64,000 nt of DNA from Leucocoprinus leucothites. Lineage: Eukaryota; Basidiomycota; Agaricomycetes; Agaricales; Agaricaceae. Both the position numbers and the translations under genes were made by a program. Below are positions 12,034 through 25,119 of the stretch, piece by piece. Position 1 is the first letter of the stretch; the number at the start of each line of letters is the position of its first letter. Under the pieces are notes generated by a model. The model was not told where the DNA came from. It ran no database searches and saw nothing but the letters and a program-made list of their open reading frames with translations. The stretch covers positions 682,001 through 746,000 of the forward strand of contig JAACJO010000010.1 in assembly GCA_013368445.1 (NCBI GenBank), read 5' to 3'.

Positions 12034-13667
12034 ATGGAGCCCCTCGTGATCATATTCAATGTTTTGACGATACTCAGCATTTGCATGCTCGTCTGTACTT
12101 TGATTCCGGCAGTCTTCTCTCCCATCGTCAAACGCACTGTTGGTTGGTATAGCAATGTGTCTGGGTGGCTGGTATATGCCACGGCTTATGCACTCCTCAT
12201 TGGTCACCAAGAAAACAAAGCAGGGCCTCCTCTTCGGCTTTGCGCTTTTCAGACTGTTATGATATATTCTGTGCCTGGACTGTGAGTAAAAGTTATTGCC
12301 TTATCTGTGTACAACGTATCTCATGGCCCTTGTAAGAGCATTTTGGGGCATGTTAGCTCATTTTCTGGAGGTCATCCTTTTTTCTCATTCTCACCTTCCC
12401 CACTAATATATTTCTCAGTTTTACCTGGTAGTGACAAGAGTCAAGTCTGGTAATCTGGCTACAAACACTGGTTCCAGAATGATGATTGTCAGTTAACCTT
12501 TGACATGATCTTTCTCAAATACTTATTGATTAATCAAATATGCTAGCTGGTGTCCGCACCGTGGATTATCTTTATTCTGGTAATCAGCGAAGTTCTCATG
12601 GTACGAGCCATATAACTTTCAAGTGTCTGGCATGCTCAGGATCACGAATCCATTTGACTGCAAGGTACTCTTTCTTGGGGGACAAGAGTCCAAACTTGGG
12701 CGCTCCAGCCCTCCTTATATTTGTCATCTCCGACCTCGCAATGATAACCTAACAAGCTTACTATCAACACTGTCAGTAAAATCCATTTGGTAGTTATTTG
12801 TTGATGCTCATAACTTTCAGCGCTGGTATTCCATTCACAGTCTCGGCATCACTCGTAGCTTTAGCAATGTTAATTGCAATTCCACTAGAAGGTGAGCTCT
12901 TTGAGCCGTGAAACTGGTCATATAATTTGTGTATTCAACCCGTTATCCCATCTGTTCTTCGAACGTTCAGCGTGGACAGGCTGGATACTTTACCGTAATT
13001 GGGCTTCCCTGGGTCAATTTCGGTCAAGTGTAGATCGTAGGGCCTATTTGGCAGTTTATATAAAATTGACTCTAGGTACCATATGTACAGCATTCACGAT
13101 CGGGTGCGTACCTCATATACACCCAAAGGCTCACTGGCTGGGAATGGCTGTGTTGACATTATTGCTCATTTAGACTTGTATTTGTGAATTTCATTCATTT
13201 CACCCAGACGATGGAAAACCTTCAGCCTTTGGCCTACCCATTGGGTGAGATAGGATTTGCCGCTTCACCTGCTCCAAGACAGCTCACTTTTTTTCTAGCA
13301 TCAATTACTAATGCCATTACGTTGGGCGCACAAAAGGTAACACTGTCTACTCATGTATAAGGCTTACCCAAGAAGCGGATTAGTACAGTTTGTCCTCTCT
13401 TTCATCTACTGATTCCGGAACAATTAGGACCTTTTGGCAGCCTATTTTCTCTGGCAAAAACCATCAGCAAAATCACTAAGCTCAATTTTTTTCAATCATG
13501 ATGCCATGACAGCATCTACGTTCGCTATCGGGTCTTTGGGGCATCAAGTTCCCCGACAAAGCAGCACCTCCTCATCAGTGCCTCTCGGTGGAGAGATCAG
13601 AGATAAATATGAAGGAGAGGTTATTGATATTTCACCTTTTAATTCAGATACTCCTACCCAGGTGTAG
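12034..13667 (+). CDS. 7TM-like membrane protein, family copy A
   Basis: Multi-exon gene of a local family (copies A-F) that I do not recognise. Exons in order: TM1-TM2 (MEPLVIIFNVLTILSI ... GWYSNVSGWLVYATAYALLIG, then GPPLRLCAFQTVMIYSV); a tiny exon ending AHFLE; a TM3 exon (FYLVVTRVKSGN); TM4 (LVSAPWIIFILVISEVLM); an extracellular-loop exon KVLFLGGQ...SPPYICH; TM5 ending AIPLE; a signature exon AWTGWILYRNW...RAYLAVYIKLTLGT; a TM7 exon ending LGAQK; and a tail with AYFLWQKPS and KYEGEVIDISPFNSD. Seven hydrophobic blocks, a conserved loop Cys-His and a cytoplasmic acidic tail resemble a G-protein-coupled receptor layout, which is inference. Closest to copies F and E by its tail. Confidence 0.75.
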
Positions 13668-15142
13668 AAGACGGAATAATGTTAGATGGGATAAGGTTAT
13701 AGATATATATATATAAAGGTTGACCTGGGAAGACTCCATTGAGTTTACTGCTATCGGGTAGTTCTGAAGGCTTGGATTTTTTCCAGCAGTTGAATGACGT
13801 GACATTTCCTCTGTCTGACTCTAAACCCTCGGTTGTAATAGTTGAACTTGACGTCATAAAGTCAAAAGACGATCGAAAGTAGGGAGGTCGTACCCTCAAC
13901 CATCACCGGATCACGCCCCACTCCCAATGATCCGAATACAAGGCTCGATCATCCATCCAATCCTCGATCATCAACTTTGCGTCACCCATGACCATCATAG
14001 GCCCAGCTGTTCAACATCAAGTTTGGGGCCAGCTAGTAATGGCTCCGGTTCACCTATAGTTAGCATGACGATACCACTCCCCGAGCACCCACATATGATT
14101 GTACTTGCCACGAGCTTCTGTAATACTGATTGCCGCAGTCAAAAACGCTTCTCTCATGTCTCCAGCCCACTGTCATCATAACAGCATAAAGTACCGCCTG
14201 ACACGAAAGCCTAACCACATAAATTACACTTACTCCCCTAACATCTCCACAAAACAGCCCCAGACCCCACAATGCTCAACGCCGCAACCCCCACTTTAGT
14301 AAGTACCATAATACTATTCCAAAAGGCTAACTTCCAAATCAAGCTTCGTCAATCGACACTCCACGACCAACTCCTTCCGTTTATTCAGCCGAATCCGAAT
14401 GAGCAACATTTGCCAAAGAAGCCTTAGAAAAATAGCATTTACAAATATACACCGGGCACCCGTCTATACCTCGATGTCGTATTCTTATCAACCAATAATC
14501 TCATGAGACTCTACTTAAGCTAAGAATAAAATTGAACAACATTGCGCCCAACCCGATGAGACCGACCACATCAACCACACCAACCAATCGCGAGCAATCC
14601 ATGCGTCGTAGCTACGACAACGCTTGACGAATCTATATGATAGCTTATCATTATTACCATGTAACGACAGCAACGACAACAACGACAAGAGGCTAACGAC
14701 AAGTACAACATAAAACAACATCGACCGTATTTTTTTGTTTTGTTTCCAGCGATGATACATCGTAGAAGGACAAAGTACAACAAGAGGGGGAGGGGAGTGG
14801 GTATGAATGGGTGTGTTGTACACAGTACAATGCATGCAAAAAGAATTATGGCGGTGTGATACAAGCTCCTCCTCCTCCTCGTACATTAAATCCAACAATC
14901 CAATTTCATAAGTAAGAGACAAGGTAAAGCGATGCTGATGCGGCGGCGGCGGTGGAGGAATAATATAGCACAAAACAATGATGAGGTATCAAGATCCGAG
15001 TAACATGAGATGGAAAACGGAGAAGTGAAAAGTGCGAGCGAAAGCAGATGGGGAAATGTGGGTATACACGCAGAGAGGAGAGAAAGAAGAGAAGAGGAAA
15101 GGAAAGAAGTAGAGGCCAACTAAACGCTGGCCGAACAACGCC
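13668..15142. other. Intergenic; low-complexity DNA
   Basis: Convergent 3' flanks of copy A (+) and the next - strand gene. The part from about 14630 to 14960 has short imperfect repeats: CAACGACAA units near 14665, TCC near 14868 and GGC/GGT near 14940. The long - strand open frame at 14515-14973 is built from these repeats and is probably 3' UTR. Confidence 0.55.
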
Positions 15143-16468
15143 CTATACACTCCCCATACTAGCCATGCTCTCCCTCACTTTTCCCTTCGCATCATGCAAC
15201 GGATGATGATGCGCACTCGAACTAACCCCATCTAAAGATGTCGAACCCGATGATTCAGTCACCGCCAGCTCTGCCACACCCATCTCAATATGTGGGAGTT
15301 CCTCCTCTTCATCATCCATTGTCGTTGTTGATTGTGGTAGTTTTAGCGGTGGTGTGCTACCAGACGACGCTGATCTTGATGTCGAAGGTGATATAGTTTG
15401 CGATGCCGATGGACTTGTAGTGTGTGGTCTTGGCATAGCAATCAATACCGCAACACGCACTTTCTGTGGTCCGTTGGAACCGCCGAGTTCCGTCATTTGC
15501 ATGTCTTGCTGCCCTGAGGAGATATTTGTACTTGACCCATGTCGCGTGTTATTCCCTGCAGCTGGAGAAGGAGATTGGCCAAACTGTGGCCCCGAGGGGC
15601 TAGGACTGATCGCCCTTCCAATTCTACTCGCAAAACGGCGGAATAATCCCCTGCTCCGAGACCCTGTACCACTTGCACTGCTCTCACCGTCGCCCGCCCT
15701 TTCAGTCCCAGCACCTCCGGTAACACCAGCACCAGATCCATCACTTTGATTTGAGGAGGATTTCTTTTTTCCAGTTTGATCATGAACATAAGTCGCCATA
15801 ACCGGTTTTATACTCTCCCAATCTCGCTCATCCATCATGGGCATCATCACCGGCGGATGTTGCTGATGCTGGCCATTCATATCCAGATACACCTCCCACA
15901 TCCGCGGCTTCTTTGACAAATCAACTCTTGGCCCACCTCTCCCACTGCCGGGGGGCGGAGGAAGCCAAGTCCCATTTCGAATAGCCTCTTCGATCATACG
16001 CCGATGTCGCCTACGCAGCAGAAATGATCGCACCACTATAGCCGCCGATACGCTGAGTAATAGGACGAGAGTAGCGAGGAATGTGTAAACTGCGATTTCA
16101 TAAAGAAGCGTCATGTTAGTCGTTCAGTTCGTGCTTGGGAAGATAAGAAAGAGAAGGAATTGCGGCTGATGCCGGAGATGGATGTGGGGGAGAGGTAGAA
16201 ACCAAGACGTACGATAGAGTGAAGCCGAGGAGGCGAGTGACGGTCCACTATTGTCGCCGCCGCCACCGCCACCAAAACCGTTGCCGCCGTTGTTGCCCCC
16301 CGGAGACTGCTGAGGAGGCCCCGGTGAAGGCATGGTGGGCATTGGCGTGATGTCGCTCGAGGTGGTGGTCATCGCTATCACGGAGCTGAGTGAGGCTGTT
16401 GGACTGGAGGAAGAGGTTGAACGGGTACGAGACGATGACCCAGAGGAGGAGGAGGGGGAGGATGACAT
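15143..16468 (-). CDS. Single-pass membrane protein with disordered Ser/Gly-rich cytoplasmic tail
   Basis: Two exons, complement(join(15143..16089,16213..16468)), 400 residues. The intron (16090-16212) has donor GTACGT, a CTAAC branch site and acceptor GCAG; the join keeps frame (SASLY|LYTFLATL). Exon 1 is Ser/Thr, then Pro and Gly-rich (GGGGGG near its end), an extracellular low-complexity domain without a clear signal peptide. Exon 2 opens with the membrane segment YTFLATLVLLLSVSAAIVV, followed by RSFLLRRRHRRMIEEAI, a short conserved-looking block KPRMWEVYLD, and a long Ser/Thr/Gly-rich tail. The positive cluster after the membrane segment predicts N-out, C-in topology. The WEVYLD motif with an Arg-rich juxtamembrane region recurs, as I recall, in uncharacterised mushroom proteins. 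No function can be given. Confidence 0.8.
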
Positions 16469-19400
16469 GGCGGAGAAGGAAACGGGAAAGAGGAAGGCGA
16501 GGAGAGTTTGAAGGAGGGAGTGGGAGATGTAAGGCAGTATTGAGGATAAAATTCACACACCGCCTTGCTAAGCCACAAGGTCAAGTATTTTTGGATATTC
16601 TCACTTGTGCTCGCCTGTACACCCACTCTATACTCGTATCAATCCTTCACTTGACTGCGGACGAGATGTGGGAGTCCATTAATCTCCTCCAGCTTATCAT
16701 ATACTCCCGACCTCCTTATGTCATCTCTCCCTTAGCTTCAAACAGTACTCTTCGACGCCGAGTTCTCGCATGAATGTCGCTCAAAATTGGCCTTCCTCCT
16801 GTGCTATATCTCCCCGTATTCCCCATTCAGCTCCCCACTCTGGCCGTCCGTTTCTTCGCACCTGTAGGGTGAGCACAAGGCTCTATCCCATTCCTGCACT
16901 TCTCGTACCCATCAAGCTGGGATTAGCGCCTGTGGTAGTACCCACTCTGATGACGAGGCGCAGTCCAACAGCACCAATGATAATATTAACCCTGGGTCCG
17001 TGATACATCATACAACAAAAGTTGACTTTCCCAAATGAAAGCTGCTAAGAGACGTTGAGCTTGTGATGATCATCTGGAGACTTGCCGGGCATGCCGCTTA
17101 CTCTGAAGAACCGAACGATCGAATTCTATTATCGGACTTTGAATTCACTTCTAAACTTAACTTTAATTAGTAGCTTGGACTTGGCACCTTCGAGCGTTAC
17201 AGAGCACCGAGCAGTGAGTGGTGCTCGGTCGCGGAACCCGGGTCAAGCGCGCATCGACACCTCAAACATGTCGAATCCCGCCCCTCTCGCGCTCTTCTGT
17301 TTTTGAAATTGCGAAACACGTGTCTTTCCATCGCCTTGACCGGCATCGGGTGGCAGGGCTCGTGTGCTGACCTCCCCGGCGCCCGAGCTCTGGTCTCCAA
17401 TCGGCGCGACAACCCTGGTACTCGCACAATGGTACTCCAATGCACCCGTATCGCTGAGCTTTCTGTTCACTATGATTACACAGCATATCCTTACTACTTA
17501 ACATCTAGTTCACAATTCTCGCATCTAGATTACTGTATTCATTATCTAGTCAAAACAACGCCACGATAAAAGCTAATAATTATACCAACGCCACCCCCTG
17601 TAAAAACCCTCGGGCGCGAGGTTCCAACCCTTCAAAGCCAGGCTTATGTAGCAAAACCACAAAACAATAACTCGGTCTCCCTTATATTCTTATACCCTCG
17701 GCGGGCGTCAAGCCGATACCCCAATTCAACTGCAATGCTCCTCACCTGAAACCGCATCACAACTCGCAGCACACGCATGACGACTCGCATACTTAGCGCC
17801 ATCAATAAAGATTTGTTCAACATTCAACCCTTAAGCGAGACAAACGTCATCTTCTTAACAACCCTCGAACAAAATTGTTGGCAAAAAACCCGAGTTTTCC
17901 TTTTAACCACACACACTCATAGGCTCGTCGGAGTTATCATTTCCTATCGTGCTTATTGCAAAAACCCCCTATTTTCACGAGTCCAACTCTCCACCAACTG
18001 CACCCGAAAGAAACGCACATGCGTTCTCACCGAACTCGCCGACGGAAGAAGCCATCAGTACTGCAATCAGGTTATATAGTAATTCGATGCACTTCGAAAC
18101 GAACCTCAACAAGGAATAATCACACATAGCTTATACCCCATGGAAATTTCCGCGTTTCAAGATTTACGTTTACAGTCCTCTAGTGATGCTCATGGAGCCA
18201 GAAGAGAGGACTCCTCTTGACTTTTTTGCGATGATCAGTGATTAGTGTCATTGCCAAAGCCGGCGGCATGTCATTGAATTCGATTGGATGGGTTGCCTTT
18301 ACGCTCTGATAATTACGTGGTGAGTTCCACAAATACTCACTGACATATCTGGGGACGGCGGATATGAAGCTGTGAGTACGTTATGCCAGAGTATGCACTC
18401 CTTTCGCGGAACGGCAGTTTGTCTTGGTAGGGCACCACGGTCTGGACGGGTGTCGCTGTCTTTAGTCTTAATGTCCTCATAAAGTGAGTAACGAGATATT
18501 AGAAGCCGCCAGCCGATCTTATGATTCCTCGTGGTCCTCTCCGAATCGCACCTGCATACAGCACCATCATTTCAATACCCAGTTCCCCAAGTACATAGCT
18601 CAGAGTACATATGTCACCATACTCAAACAGGGCCAGTCACTCAGAACCATTCCCCCCCAATTCTGCCGAGCATCCCCTTCCGCTCATCCCTAACGATCCC
18701 TCCTAGTAACTACCACGCACGCACGCACACATAAGTAATATGCAGGGGTCTCAGGCTCTTGCGATGATCGTCCTCTTCTCTGCTTCTTTCACACAGCAAG
18801 GCTCAATGGATGAAATTACCCCGACCCCTCGCAACCTCATTTATCATGTCGGCAGAGTGTGTGCCCCTTGACTATGTATAATAGTGACATCCCATCATCG
18901 TTGATTCTTTCTGATCTTCATCATGAAGGGTCGCTGAGTGCGTGTGCTTTGTTCTTCGAAAAGTCAGGAAAAGATTTTTTTAGTCTAGTGTTCTGACTTG
19001 AACGTTATTTTTCTTTCAAGTTTGACGTTCCGTGATATTCTCTTTTGACAGTGATCAATTGTTTAGGTGGTGAGGTGTAGTGGTGGTGGGGAGAGAGTAG
19101 GGTTGACGGAAACTGACGGAAACTTGCCAGGAAGAATAGTGTAAGGGTTACTCCAGCACATCCTTTACAGTATAATGGCTCTGAAAGGCTTTGCCAAGGA
19201 GCCTGATCCGGCCCGTGAGTAGGAGGTTCCGAGTGTATTACGACATCTAAAAAGAAAAAACACCCCTATATATGTGTGTTTGCATTATACTACTCCCGAT
19301 TAAATGGTACACACAACTGTTGTCATAATAGAACCGTACTCTCTCATGAGACTGATATTCACTGGTATTAATAACATACCACTTTAAGGAAAACGAAAAG

Positions 19401-21912
19401 GTACTATAATAGATGGTTCCTTGAGCACGTTGCACTGCCTTCCCACCGCTCAAGGCGGGTGTAAACGTACTATCTAAGTGTCAAACTCTTGGGTTTATCG
19501 GGGGTAAGTACGGTGACCATCTCACCGTGAGATGGTCACCAGCACTGATTCTCACCGAATCGCAAATCCTTCGTTCGCTGAGTAAGTCATCTAATATGGC
19601 GCAATACCTCCTGTTTATCACCACTTAAAGTATGCACTTCGATCGCTCCGGGTTTAAGGGAGTGGCAGTCAGAAAGAATCTCGTGTTAATTGATTCGCAT
19701 TCCTCAGGTGTCAACCTGCATCCATGAGCACCCACAGGTCGGGAATAAACGTCCCCTGAAGGATCGCTTTAACCATCGATAGTACAAGGGCAAACGCGCA
19801 TGTAGAGCGTACATACTTATCTACCACTATCACCGTTTGCATTCCCCTCCAGTGACAGAAACCCAATCCTTGGCGTATGTCTTGACATGACAGTCGGGCA
19901 ATGATGAACGGGCGGCCGCGGATGCATTTCCTATTCTGTCCAAGGAACTGGATGTGCGGACCACGACTCGGAATATTAAGTCCAGCCCCTGTGTACCTCC
20001 ACTGTCCAGCTGATCTCTGTAGAAGAGACGTGATAGAATTTTCTCTTCACCTCCACAATTAATATTGATTGTCAATGGCTCAATCAAAGGTAGTCTTTAA
20101 ACGTGCGGGATTCTCCGAGTTAGAAATGATCCAGGAGATGGTGCATCATGCACACACATGAAGCTGAGGACCTTGCACTCTCAAACCGAGGGTTCACCTC
20201 GAGTCTCAGCAATTATAAACTCCACCAACCAATCAACAATATTAGGGTGCTGATGAGATCAATTATCTCGACAAGATAACCCTAGATATATAATCACCAT
20301 CGAGGTTTCAAAGTTAACAACAGTTGATTTCGGCGATGATCTCGGCCAAAAGTTCTGTCCAAAAGGTTTCAACTTGGCATCAGTCCAATGTGTGATGACT
20401 CCGAAGAATTTTTCAGGTGGATGCCACTGGGTAGATCCTCCTTTTAAGGTACTCCGAGTCATGACCGGGCAGTTCACTTTGAAGACTCCTTGGCGATTTA
20501 ATGGTGAGACCAGAGGGCGAAGTTGTGAGCCCAATCATGGCTGTTAGATTTCTGGCCATCCTGGCCAAACCAATATACGGTATCATGGCACTGTCGATTA
20601 TTTCCACAATTGCGAGCTCTAGATTCTAATCATTGACATAGCTAAGTCGACAGCTAATATAAGAAAGATCAGGGTATTGGCACTTTGTCTGGTGATTGAT
20701 ATGTCCGGTCTTAACGCCTGCAGCTCCTGTCTTCGGGCTCGGAATCATCAATCATTCAAGGAAACTAAGAAGATGAGGGGAAGTCAGTGCATCGAAAACC
20801 TGATGCTGATTGAATGGGATAATATCGGGAGAGAAGTGTAATTGGAGAAACCGAATCTGGTTCTCCAGCCCTCCGGTAATGTAGGTCCAAAGCACCTGAA
20901 ATCTGGAGGCGGGTATGTCGCTCGCTCTCTGCAACCTAGTGGCGGCAAGTGCCAGATGAACGGCCCGGATATGTAAGGCTGAATTACGCCTAGCGGCGGC
21001 TCACTACTACGTCCCGATTATTTGGTAACTTCAGGGGGCTCAAGTACTATCGTGGACTCCACTCCTGCAATGTCAATCACAGAATTCATTAGTTGTCACA
21101 ATACCTCAACCCCTGGATAACGGAATTCACTTAATAAGTCATGGCCCGGTCACTTGTAGTATTACATACCTACCTTCACTGTTCATTGAAATCTGAATTA
21201 TATACAGTATATACAGTACGAGCTTCACAGTGGATGTATAGTGGTACCCATGTCTTCGCGGCCCTTAGACTATTTCATCAGGCACTAGTGGGGGTTCATT
21301 GACATTGGGTCTAAGAGACTTGGTCGGCCTTGGGTGAAACTCGAAATCCATGAGCTCAGTGAACCTTAGCTTCACAAGCTCCAGCGCTCAATGATGAAAG
21401 TTTCCATCCGGCACTGATCGTCGCTCAGAATCTTGTCCTGATCACCATCCGGCAGCGACAGAGCCAAAAATATCGAAATATCGACCATGGGACAATAGGG
21501 GAAACTATATATGTAGCAGCTCGCATTGGATAAGTGTTCGACCAATGAGGAAGCAATTTCGGCCTTTAGTGTTCGCGCTCCGTGATCGGAATGGCAGTTT
21601 TTAGCCTAGTACTCGAAAAAGAAAAGCGGTAGCGATTGTGGCCAACAATTTAAACCCCTCGGGGTCCTCCTATTTGGTGCTTATGGCACCATCGGCCCAG
21701 AGCATCGCCCTTCCCGCCGCTTAGATTTTGTGGGTCTCTAAGCAATAGGACTTCAATCTCACATAGCTTGGGAAAATCCTTCGGATGATGGGTGAGAATA
21801 TGGTACAAATTTGCGCTTCAAGTGCTAATATAAATTATACAACAGTAAAACAATGATTAAATGTAACAACGAATGAGTATACCCAAACCCAACGTCCGGG
21901 AAGAACTTGAAG
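16469..21912. other. Long gene-poor interval
   Basis: About 5.4 kb in which I can support no gene on either strand. Open frames are short, scattered and do not join into a domain. Local features: tandem TGACGGAAAC units near 19106-19125 and a perfect palindrome at 19512-19540. CpG is not depleted here, unlike the transposon-rich right end, so it does not look like the same kind of silenced DNA. An unrecognised non-coding RNA or orphan gene cannot be excluded. Confidence 0.5.
19512..19540. repeat. Perfect palindrome, 14-base arms, 1-base centre
   Basis: GGTGACCATCTCAC is followed by one C and then its exact reverse complement. No coding frame, terminator or transposon end is visible beside it. 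It could form a cruciform or hairpin, or be a dyad protein-binding site. Confidence 0.9.
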
Positions 21913-23821
21913 CTACAGTTGGTACATGTATGGCCTGAGCTCAGGATTCTGTTTGACAGCTTCTTCTGCCTTTTTGTTCTGGGAAGCTAGGTGCATCCGG
22001 AGAATGAAACATAGCAAGACAGTGAAAACGGCGGATGCGATGGTGATTCCAAAGGAAATGGTGTACTGCGGGCCCCAGTGACGAGGGAATACGTAGGCAC
22101 CGGCGAACGACCCTAACTGAGAGCAGGCGACGATCAGACCAAGAGCGACGGCTTTCTTGGCAGGCGGCGTTGTTATCGTGTTGCTGACCCAAGCCATGAT
22201 GACCACAAAACCTGCGGGAATGGCCTGCATGAGGAACCTATGTGATCTGTCAGTCTAGACTGCGGACGGTATCGCGGGTATTTGCCTTACATAGCCGTAT
22301 AGCGAACCGCTATTTTCATGGAGCACATAGCCATAATTAAGCCAATTACAGAGATACCCAATGAGAGTACGATGTGAGGGAAGCGTTTTTGAACTTTATC
22401 TGAATGCCTGAGAACAATCAGTGAGCTTGCGAAAAATACAACATGTACTGTCTTACCTCGATACGAAAAACGTAAAGATCGCGGACACGAAGCCAGGAGG
22501 AGCCGCGAGAAGAAGGGAAATGGTATTGTTATACCCCAACGTCGCGGCAATAGTTGGGAAGTATTGATAGTACCCTTGGGTAAGCTGGTAGGCACCTACA
22601 GCAAGGGCGAACCACCACACTCTCCAGTCCCTTACTGCCAAGAACAGACCCTCTTTCTGAGTCACATCTGGGATTTTGGCGAGATCCACCATTTCTTCTT
22701 CCTTGCGCTTCAGTGCGATTTGCAGTAGCTCAGGATCAAGCCATCTCTTGCTTGATTCACTGTTTGGGAAATCTGGGAGGATGAAGAAAGCCGGAATTGA
22801 GATAGCGAAGCTGATGATTCCCTCAATAAAGAATACCCATCTTCCGGATGAATTAGCACAGAATAAAAATGGGGGAAGGAACTGCGTGCGAACCTCCAAG
22901 CACTATACCCTCCAATACCGCCCATCGTATCCAGGATCCCTGATGCTAATAATTGGCCAAATGGTATGCTGACGAGGAGGCCGCACCACATTAAGGAGGT
23001 GCGCAACCCAAGCTCCTCTGTGGTGAGTGAGCATGAGAACATATCATAATACGGCGTTACTTACCACGAGTGTACCATGACGCGAGAGTGAAAAGTGCAC
23101 CAGGAAGAAATGCTGCTTCGACAAAACCGAGGAAGAAACGACACAGTACAGCTCCAGTGAAACTAGAGGGTTCTGGTCAGGAAGACTTCGAGAGAAAGGT
23201 GAAATCACACACTTATGAGTAAAGCCTAGTCGCTAATACGTTAGCAGGGACTTCACGACAGGTTACTAAAAACGCACCAGTACAAAGTGATATGATTGAC
23301 CATAGCGCTGAGCACGCTGGGAGATATATTGATGGTCTCCCGAGCCGATGTAAAAGCATGTTTCTGGAGAATGGCATCGTTATATGAGAGTTCGCTAGAC
23401 AAAGTTTTCTCGACATACGAGGGTATCATCATGAAGATGTAACCGGCATAAAAGATACTCAGCAGCGTTGAAAATTCTTGTTTTGAGGCATCGAGATGGA
23501 GCTCGTCTTCAAGTCCTCCTAGCCGGGCGGTGCTGAGAGGACTGTAAGCTGGTTGGAACAACTGAAGGTGCATTGACACTCACGCAATATTCGTTCGATC
23601 GATCTGAAAGGCAATCAGAGAGGGTCCGACACGGTAGAAAAAGGCCCGCTCACGTAGTTGAAAATAAAAATGAACATCAACATTGTCATTCGCGCATCGA
23701 GTATCCGAACGAGCTTGCGCTCCTGCTTTTTTCGATCGTCCTGGCTCGATTCGAGGTCACTGTTCAGTTCAACTTTGGAGTCCTCCGGACTCTTGTCGTT
23801 TGAGGCGATGGAGAGCGTCAT
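21913..23821 (-). CDS. MFS transporter, anion:cation symporter (Dal5/Tna1-like) family
   Basis: Multi-exon gene for a 12-TM carrier of the family that includes yeast Dal5 (allantoate) and Tna1 (nicotinate). Start at 23821 (MTLSIASNDKSPEDSK). Exon 1 (23654-23821) ends in RKLVRILDARMTMLMFIFIFNY. Exon 2 is a 20-base microexon (23584-23603) coding IDRTNIA, the family's TM1-loop motif. Later exons give ARLGGLEDELHLDASKQEF, NMLLHRLGRPSIYLPACS, RFFLGFVEAAFLPGALFTL (TM4-5 signature), RWVFFIEGIISFAISIPAFF, a cytoplasmic loop with LPDFPNSESSKRW, and a C-terminal block with LGLIVACSQLGSFAGAYVF. Every block expected of the family is present in order and I saw no disabling change. The substrate cannot be told from sequence. 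It is transcribed in the same direction as the GH78 gene 1.3 kb upstream. Confidence 0.9.
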
Positions 23822-25119
23822 GGAGGCTGATGAAAGGGAACTTGCACTTGTTCAGGGAACATGATATCCCACCAGCAGCGTTATATATGCCGGATGCCTT
23901 CACAGGGTTTCCTGCCAACCATTCGGGGGACTAGCCCCAAGAGGAATATCAGTCACGTTTGAACGTGCCGACATGGAGAATTACAACATACCCTTGCAGA
24001 AGTATTCTTGAATTCTATTGCGTGCAGGGTCCCGTTTGGACAAGAATGTCGGAAAACCGCTGCGCTTAGGTGCCTGGTGTTGTGATCTGTTGTGATGGAC
24101 TTGGTGGCATCCGCCGAATCACCAGATCGAGTACATACATATCAATCTTTCATCACTTGGGGAAGTTCACTCTCGCTGGTCAGTCAAGAGGCCAAGAACC
24201 TCGTAGAGGAGGCAGAGCCTATGTTATGACAATCCTTTCGGTGATCCCTATAACCACCGCACATATTGCTTGGCACCGGGCAGGTCCTCGGATCGCTCTA
24301 TGTAAATATGATGTCGTGCAGTATTACCCGATGTCCAGGTTCCGAGGTCCCTGATCGAATAGTTGAACTCTAGGAGGCTCTGCTTGTGAGCGTCATTGAT
24401 CAATTGTCAGGAGAGGAATTAAGGCGCATCTGACCCTCATGTATAATATCTGCTCAGACCACGGTGAAGAGAGTGGCATTACCGAAGGACTCGCTTCTTG
24501 GCAGAATCAGAATACTGATGACTGGGCTACTCGGTAAGCATATGGAAGGATGGATTGATGAAAACTGGGACTGTGGGGGCTGCCTATGGGGCCCACAGTG
24601 CTTCACAATGGTAATTTGGAAGAACTCAGTACTAAGCTAGTGCTTGATAATTGATGTGGACGGCGGCGTAACCGGATGAGGAATGTGGGAACCCAAGTTA
24701 GATATCCGGGATTACTTCCCTAGTTGGGGACAGATCCCATGCCGATCAAACAAAGCGCATAGGTTAAAAATAAGACCCAATTCATAGGTTAACGTAGGAG
24801 CCCGAGTTTTGACACAAGTGTTGCGATGGGAATTGGAAGTACATCCAGGCAGTAGGGCGATTGTAGGGCACGTTTCAGATGACCGTCAGATGCCTCACGT
24901 CACGCATGAAATGTAGAGTTGGCACCTTGAGAAAAGGTCACCACAATATTACCCTAGTGAGGGAGTTATTCAACGGGCACAATCCCGTAGCTCTGCAATA
25001 CCAGTCTGCTTGCCTACATTTTGGGGAGATATATGTACATCGAGTATGTAATTCAGGTCCTGGGCATACGAATACTAGTGTCCATTTACAATGATTCAAG
25101 ACACTAAATGGCTTCAACT
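23822..25119. other. Intergenic, no gene seen
   Basis: Promoter side of the MFS gene and 3' flank of the GH78 gene. Short open frames only. Confidence 0.55.

Noticed and set aside
14515..14973. 152-codon frame on the - strand with poly-Pro and Glu runs
   Set aside because: It is generated by CCT/GCC/CTC and CAACGA simple repeats downstream of the 15143 gene. No domain, and likely 3' UTR.
17615..17640. GAGGTTCCAACCC resembling a tRNA T-arm
   Set aside because: The loop lacks the purine at position 57, and no matching acceptor or anticodon arm is found upstream.
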